Assembly: GCA_037576195.1 (NCBI GenBank)
Contig: CM075102.1
Span: 38,622,745-38,686,744, forward strand
Source: Phytoseiulus persimilis
Taxonomy: Eukaryota; Arthropoda; Arachnida; Mesostigmata; Phytoseiidae
DNA length: 64,000 bases
Direction of reading: 5' to 3'
Positions 59,439-64,000 of this stretch are shown here, piece after piece. Below the pieces are notes generated by a model. The model was not told the DNA's origin and ran no database searches. It saw nothing but the letters and a program-made list of their open reading frames with translations. Numbering within the stretch: position 1 is the first letter of the stretch; each line of letters begins with the position of its first letter. Made by a program: the position numbers and the translations under genes.

Positions 59439-59546
59439 CTCAGGTGAATCCGCTTGGCCATCAAAACGCGGAAAGGTTGTTCGGCCCTGCTGGATTCTTT
59501 CGGCCCCAGTGCTTTCCGTCGCAATCAATTTCGACACATCAGGTAC
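59439..59546 (-). repeat. diverged gag-like fragment, minus copy
   Basis: Translates to VPDVSKLIATESTGAER...FPRFDGQA. It matches the plus-strand copy at 58809-58920 in the order of motifs (PDV-K-IATE, then F-RF-QA). The frame stays open for 83 codons (59657-59406) but has no intact protein around it. Confidence 0.35.
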
Positions 59547-60933
59547 GGACGTAGATCGGCGCGAAAAGCGAAGAGTTCTCAGCCCCACCTGTGCTGGAGC
59601 GAGAGTTGAGATAACGGAATTCTCCAATAGAATGATCGTGAATGAGCGCGGCCTCATCGGGTTATTCGAACGGGTTATATGATCTGAATTACCTGGAAGT
59701 TAACGCACTAATTATTATGCATGAAGCCGGTGATCAGGAATGAAGCATCGCCGCTGACACTCAGATGTCCCCCCTCAATGTGGTCCCCTCACCCCGAAGG
59801 CCCTGAGGGCCAGCGAGAAGCGTTGCGAATTGCCTCCGGAATCCCGAAATTGGGACTCGCTGGCTCTGTCTAACGACTCATCAGAAACCAGAATAGTTCG
59901 CAAACAAACATCCTGATTGCAGCACTTGATCACCAATGTAACGGAGTTCATCTACGGAGAACCAATTGAGCTCATTTGTAAGGGCAGGAACTCGGTTCTC
60001 ATGGACATCTTCACCAGCCCCGACTGGGCGCCTATCTCATTGAAGAATACGGACGCGGAAAATGATCCAAAATCAACAACTTGGAGTTGGACCATGGACA
60101 CGACGCACCTGGACTCGACTGTCGCTATTTAATTCATCGAGAGTTGGGATGGTTAGCATTCAGGCCTGAGAAGCTAAGATCGAACTTAACTGAACGACAG
60201 AATGAGCGGCGGAAGAGTAAGCGGAATGAACGAGTCCTAATCATAATGGCCAGGAGTAGACGTTGTAAATATGAGCCCGACTGGCTTCAGATTCTGATCT
60301 CCAACATACCCTCTGGCTGTTGAGTCCGAAGATCTCGCAGCTGAAAAAGTATTCGCAAGATGGTTCAGTAATGTGATTGAACAATAAACATCCTCTCTGG
60401 CGATGAAGATTGAGGAATCAGTCGAGCTCGAATTTTCCGGAGAAAGTTGGGTGATTCCTTCACAGTGGCTGTCTCAGCCAGGATTGTTCGTGGATCCAAA
60501 TATTCACGGTAATCGCTAGGCGCTTCCACCATTCGTTTTTCATCGAGACTGCATGCGCAGTTAAAAGGTTCGGCGTAGTTTTCTTGGAGAGTGGTGGATC
60601 ATGGGTGGAGCCAGTTGGGGGAATTAAGATGAAAGTTGCAGAAGTGCCATATGAAGTACCTATGACCTTCTCTTGATGATTTGATCCGGAAACCGTGATC
60701 AATGTGTCCGAAGTTGTGTACCATTTTTCCCTCTCAGAGGGAAGTAATGATCTCTTCCGATGAAGATGAACATCCGTGGAGTTTTCGAGGTTTTCACTCA
60801 AAATTTCGCGTTTGATTTCTGAGAGTCATTGATCCGAGTTGCGAGAATGAGGGGAAAAGCTGTCAATTTCGCCCTGGAGCGATAAGATTCGTGTGTAGGC
60901 CGGAGCTTTTCATTGGTCTCACCAACACTTCAG
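59547..60933. other. unassigned sequence
   Basis: No supported gene or repeat. The minus-strand frame 60801-60460 (113 codons) is of chance length and shows no domain. Confidence 0.35.
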
Positions 60934-61341
60934 CAAGCTACTGCGCTCCGGTTTGAGGACTCCAGAGAGAACAACCCCAGGACATCAAGAGATCTCGGCC
61001 AGACCGAGACGCCTGCCAGGACGTCGCGTGGGAACGAGCATCAGCGCCAACAGGGACACCAGCCCCAGTCCAGTCCTCACAAGCGCCGGAGACGAATGGG
61101 AGACCTTCTGAGCACGCTCGTGGTGGGCGATGTCGACTTGGAGGACAGGACAGTGCCGCTCCAGCGGTCCGGGCGTGCGTCAACGCCGCCGGGGGGGAGT
61201 CTCAGCTGGGGCAGCGTGGATCGCTGCTTCGACATGATAATATCTGGCAAGCCGCTGGCTGGTGGCAAGCCGCTCGCAACACGAGTCACGTCGAAGCGCC
61301 GTGATAATCACGTGTCGGAGCATGACACGCCTCCCAACTAA
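60934..61341 (+). CDS. possible exon, unidentified product
   Basis: After a good acceptor (ACCAACACTTCAG, ending 60933) the frame stays open for 135 codons to a TAA at 61341. Codons are strongly biased to G or C at the third position. The translation is Gln/Arg-rich at first, then has a basic patch HKRRRRMGDLL and a Ser/Gly-rich part. I do not recognise it. No donor inside it joins the next candidate (62192) in phase, so the stop may be its real end. Confidence 0.3.
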   Translation, partial: QATALRFEDSRENNPRTSRDLGQTETPARTSRGNEHQRQQGHQPQSSPHKRRRRMGDLLSTLVVGDVDLEDRTVPLQRSGRASTPPGGSLSWGSVDRCFDMIISGKPLAGGKPLATRVTSKRRDNHVSEHDTPPN

Positions 61342-61502
61342 CAAGTCAGCGGTTCTTCTCAGCTCTACTCTTGATCTGATTTTATTTTATTTCGATCTTC
61401 CATATGCCGATATGGTCCCTTTCGTTTCAGGGGTGAAGTGTTTTGCGTTCACAGATAATTTTTCTCCGTTCTCCCAGCATCGTAAGATTTCCCTCATCCT
61501 TC

Positions 61503-62037
61503 TTATGTTGGGTCGGGGTGGAGTTCAATCCGGAAAGGGAATTCTTGTGAGGGACACCTTCCTTCCCCGCATTCCATGACGGAGTGTGTGTCGGTTTTAG
61601 GTCCCCCGCATATGTTGCAGTTTACGTGAAAGGAATATTGACGTTCAAAGGAACCATTGCACCGAGTAGAAGATATCGCTAGTAGAAGATCGAAAACCGG
61701 CCCCGAACTCTCGCCTTTACTGAAAACTTTACGAGGTTCGAAAAGGCAAAAAGGGCTCAAATATTTCGGTGTTGACTTGTGCGAAATTCCACCATCCATT
61801 CGGCCAGTCACCCAGCCACTAAAAGAACGGAACTGAGTCAGGCTGCACCAGGTTCAGGAAGTTCCCGCCGGGGTCTCGGACCTCTTCCTCCCATGTGTTC
61901 CGGTCTTGAAGTGCCATTCCGGAAGCCCGCCGATCCACTGTATCCCAGGAAATCCCTGCACGCGAAACTTGCCGCAACCAACCAGGTCGCCAATTCCGTA
62001 GGTGCGGGTGCTCGCGGTGTCGACTGGTCATTTTCAT
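61503..62037 (-). mobile_element. possible non-LTR retrotransposon scraps
   Basis: Two minus-strand segments in different frames. One (62037-61819) contains ISWDTVDRRASG...DRNTWEEEV, similar to the W-A-DR-W tail common at the C-terminus of LINE reverse transcriptases. The other (within 61811-61503) contains CNICGGPKTDTHSVMEC, similar to the terminal CxxC...H...C finger of such proteins. No reverse transcriptase core is present. The plus strand of the first part is also open, so this is a weak call. Confidence 0.25.
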
Positions 62038-62191
62038 CGCAATAGTTGATGCGGTGTTTTTGACTGGCCTTGTGATAGGTGAGCTTTTTTTTCTCTTGTC
62101 GAAGATTCAGGCTGATCCACTGTTGGATTCCTGCGTGGGCATCTTGGCTATGGATGTCACAGTGGAGGTTTCGAATGTTATCTGCTTGCAG

Positions 62192-62576
62192 GCCTTATAC
62201 TTCTGAGCGGCGGGGCCGAGGTGGAGACGTCATACTCCGGGCGCGTGGAGGAGTCGCGGCGGGTGTTGGTCACGGAGGAGACCAACACCCTCAGTGCCAC
62301 CCGGTGGAAGACGGGGCTGAGAACCCGCGGGCTGGAGGATCGCCCGGAGGATCCGAGGCCAAACGTAGCATATACGACACGAGTCCCGCCGGACTCGTTC
62401 GTTTGTCGTCCGACGAAGCGGGCCATTCTGTGCTATATAGCTCCATGCTCCGACAGAGCGTGACGCTGGGCCCTAGCCTGGTCGAGAAGCCGTCGATCGT
62501 GTCTGTGCGGAAGGTCGGGGATGCGGCCCTGCCTTTGTGTCCCAACCTTGAGTGTTTTGAAGAGATAGAGGTGTAA
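62192..62576 (+). CDS. possible terminal exon, unidentified product
   Basis: An acceptor (ATCTGCTTGCAG, ending 62191) is followed by a GC-rich frame open to a TAA at 62574-62576. The first half is Gly/Arg-rich; the second half looks like ordinary coding sequence (SPAGLVRLSSDEAGHS, then LRQSVTLGPSLVEKP). A second frame is also open over the first half (TSYSGRVEESRRVLVTEE), so either the frame or the intactness of the exon is uncertain. Confidence 0.3.
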
Positions 62577-62875
62577 AGAAAATGAATGTAGTATAGTATT
62601 CGAAGTCGAAATTCGTGTGGTATACGTTAACTCAGCGCTTAGATTCATGCGTATCGTTAGAGAACTCAGGGTGTGAATATATCTATTGTTCAAGATTGAA
62701 ATACCTAGCATGCTTTACATCGCTGAAGGGGTTCAGTTAGAACCACCTTAAGCTGGACTCTGGCCAGTCGAGTGGTTGAGCGCGTTCCAGCATAATTCTC
62801 ATGGAGGAGATCGAGTAATCGTTATCGATCTTTGGAGTTACTTTCGGGTTTCCCCTCTTTGAGGATCTCGAGTTG
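62577..62875. other. unassigned spacer
   Basis: AT-richer sequence between two converging candidate genes. It probably contains 3' untranslated sequence of one or both; no AATAAA is clear on either strand. Confidence 0.3.
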
Positions 62876-63120
62876 TTAAATGTGATCGGTGTGATCCATC
62901 AAGTATTTGGAGGCCGTTGATTCCTCTGGTTCTTTTTCGAGCCGGGAAATCTTATTTTGGTATATCGCGCGTCCATCATGCCAGTTTCCTCTGTGTCGAT
63001 CATAGAGGCGTTGTTCAGCTTCGGGCTCATTACGTAGATCGTGAATCTCTTGTTTGAGCATTTGAATTTCTGTTTCGGCAAGCTCGAGTTTGCGAGTTTC
63101 CTCTGACACGACGGGATCAT
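62876..63120 (-). CDS. unidentified coiled-coil protein, last exon
   Basis: The frame runs from an acceptor (GATCGGTGCAG, exon from 63120, phase 1) to a TAA at 62876, about 80 residues. It is charged and helical with heptad spacing (LELAETEIQMLKQEIHDL), so a coiled coil is likely. It joins in phase to 63766-63581. The frame also stays open upstream of the acceptor as far as the hAT relic. Product unknown. Confidence 0.4.
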
Positions 63121-63165
63121 CTGCACCGATCGGGATGGACGGTCTGTATACTTCTTCCTCTAGAT

Positions 63166-63530
63166 CAGAGGCGGGCAAAGTGCGGCCCGCGAGTTGACAC
63201 CTGCGTTCGAGCAGGGTTTTGCACAGCTCAATCGCTCAAAATCGCCAAATCGCTCCCATGGAGGCACTTCCATGGAGTGTTCACTTTTCGTTCGTCACAT
63301 CAACGTGTCATGATATTTCTGGAGCCCAGATTTCTCATTCTCGCCAAGAAAACAATGCCTGAGTTCGAAACCCCATCTTTGTCGGTTGTTGCTCTTTGGA
63401 GTCACGTCATAAGGCCCACGAATACAAAAAGCTCGCTGAGATACGTTCTCTGAAGCGCCCCGTAAGTTTGAACCGCCGCGATGTTCCTCTGCACTGCGGC
63501 CCGCGGGCCGCACAAAGTTGCCCACCCCTG
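63166..63530. mobile_element. degenerate hAT element, 365 bp, copy 2
   Basis: Starts CAGAGGCGGGCAAAGTGCGG and ends with the inverted complement of CAGGGGTGGGCAACTTTGTG, flanked by the 8-bp duplication CTCTAGAT (63158-63165 and 63531-63538). The interior matches the 8941-9384 element over most of its length. It lies between two coding segments of the minus-strand gene at the right edge, probably within an intron. No intact transposase. Confidence 0.9.
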
Positions 63531-63580
63531 CTCTAGATAGTCTGGATTTGTATCCAGGGGGTCCGATGCGGCAGGCTAAC

Positions 63581-63766
63581 TGTTGTTGGCCGCAGATTCC
63601 TTGGGAGTTTCCTCTAGGAAACTTCGCAGCTTTTGTCGTAAGCATTCGACTGTACGCTCGAATTCAGAGATGGTATTTTGATTCGCGGCGCATTCCTCTG
63701 TTCCGGCGTGTTCTGCCGATCCAAGCGCAGGAGTCGCGCAACATGGCATTGGAATACAGGTGTGGG
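63581..63766 (-). CDS. unidentified coiled-coil protein, internal exon
   Basis: A strong acceptor (TGATGTCTTCCAG) precedes an exon of 186 nt, phase 1 at both ends. Translation is Cys/Ala/Pro-rich, then a helix NTISEFERTVECLRQKLRSF. The donor would be GTTAGC, which is weak; without it the frame meets a TAG at once. Joined to 63120-62876 the frame is continuous. Product not recognised. Confidence 0.35.
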
Positions 63767-63952
63767 CTGGAAGACATCAGATAAGATCCGAGTATTGTGG
63801 CTCTTATTAAAGGATGAATCACACGAGGCGATAAAGCTCAAGCTAAACAAAGAATCGAGTAATGGGATGCCCGGGAGAATAACACCGGAGCGCCATCGAA
63901 ACTTCCAGGAAGAGCCATGCAATTTCGCATGCATAGGGTAATATGAATTTAC

Positions 63953-64000
63953 CTGCTGCCAAGAGGCAGAGCGGTATGTGTTCATTAACTGGAAGGTGAC
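63953..64000 (-). CDS. unidentified protein, partial upstream exon at the window edge
   Basis: A minus-strand segment ending in CAGCAG and a GTAAAT donor (63952). In the phase that matches the next exon it reads HLPVNEHIPLCLLAA, which is short and hydrophobic. It is cut by the end of the window, so this is a weak call. Confidence 0.25.

Noticed and set aside
61838..62045. Plus-strand frame AAPGSGSSRRG... as an exon
   Set aside because: Both strands are open here, and the minus strand resembles a retrotransposon tail. No donor/acceptor pair ties it to the neighbouring plus-strand candidates.

Overview
The window looks like nuclear DNA of an animal, most likely an arthropod. Base composition is close to balanced. 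Genes are split by introns with GT...AG ends, mostly 75-115 bp, with one of about 12 kb. The recognisable families are animal-specific: a TGF-beta ligand, an NCoR/SMRT-type corepressor and a phosphoinositide phospholipase C. hAT-type transposon relics with 8-bp target duplications and a tRNA-related SINE-like repeat lie between them. A compact arthropod such as a mite fits, but the species cannot be fixed from the sequence. No rRNA gene, intact tRNA, CRISPR array or bacterial operon is visible.

Layout. Positions 1-16.5 kb are mostly unassigned, with three transposon or SINE relics, one short terminal-repeat element and a doubtful minus-strand exon near 5.2-5.5 kb. On the plus strand at 17131-30507 lies a three-exon TGF-beta superfamily precursor of 373 aa. 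Exon 1 (signal peptide) is separated by a 12.1-kb intron from the prodomain exon and the exon holding a furin site and cystine-knot domain. Positions 30.5-37.7 kb show no recognisable gene.

On the minus strand, 40402-37701 carries at least eleven small exons of a delta-like phospholipase C (EF-like region, X, Y, C2). They were assembled by hand from matching intron phases; one C2 exon carries a single extra base in a homopolymer. Immediately upstream, also on the minus strand, 51914-41839 encodes a corepressor of more than 3,300 aa with two SANT domains. It is dominated by about 149 tandem copies of a 9-residue unit (27 bp, about 4.0 kb). Further upstream, 56420-54282 is a single open frame of 712 aa. 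It is Gln/Pro-rich and shares a motif with the N-terminal part of the corepressor, so it may be a partial duplicate or its upstream exon.

From 56.5 kb to the end there are only weak candidates: a pair of inverted diverged repeats, two GC-rich plus-strand open segments, retrotransposon-like scraps, and the 3' part of an unknown minus-strand gene whose last intron (or a former exon) holds a 365-bp hAT relic.

The identified genes do not form a pathway. They cover extracellular growth-factor signalling, phosphoinositide signalling and transcriptional repression. The most unusual object is the corepressor's giant repeat array.
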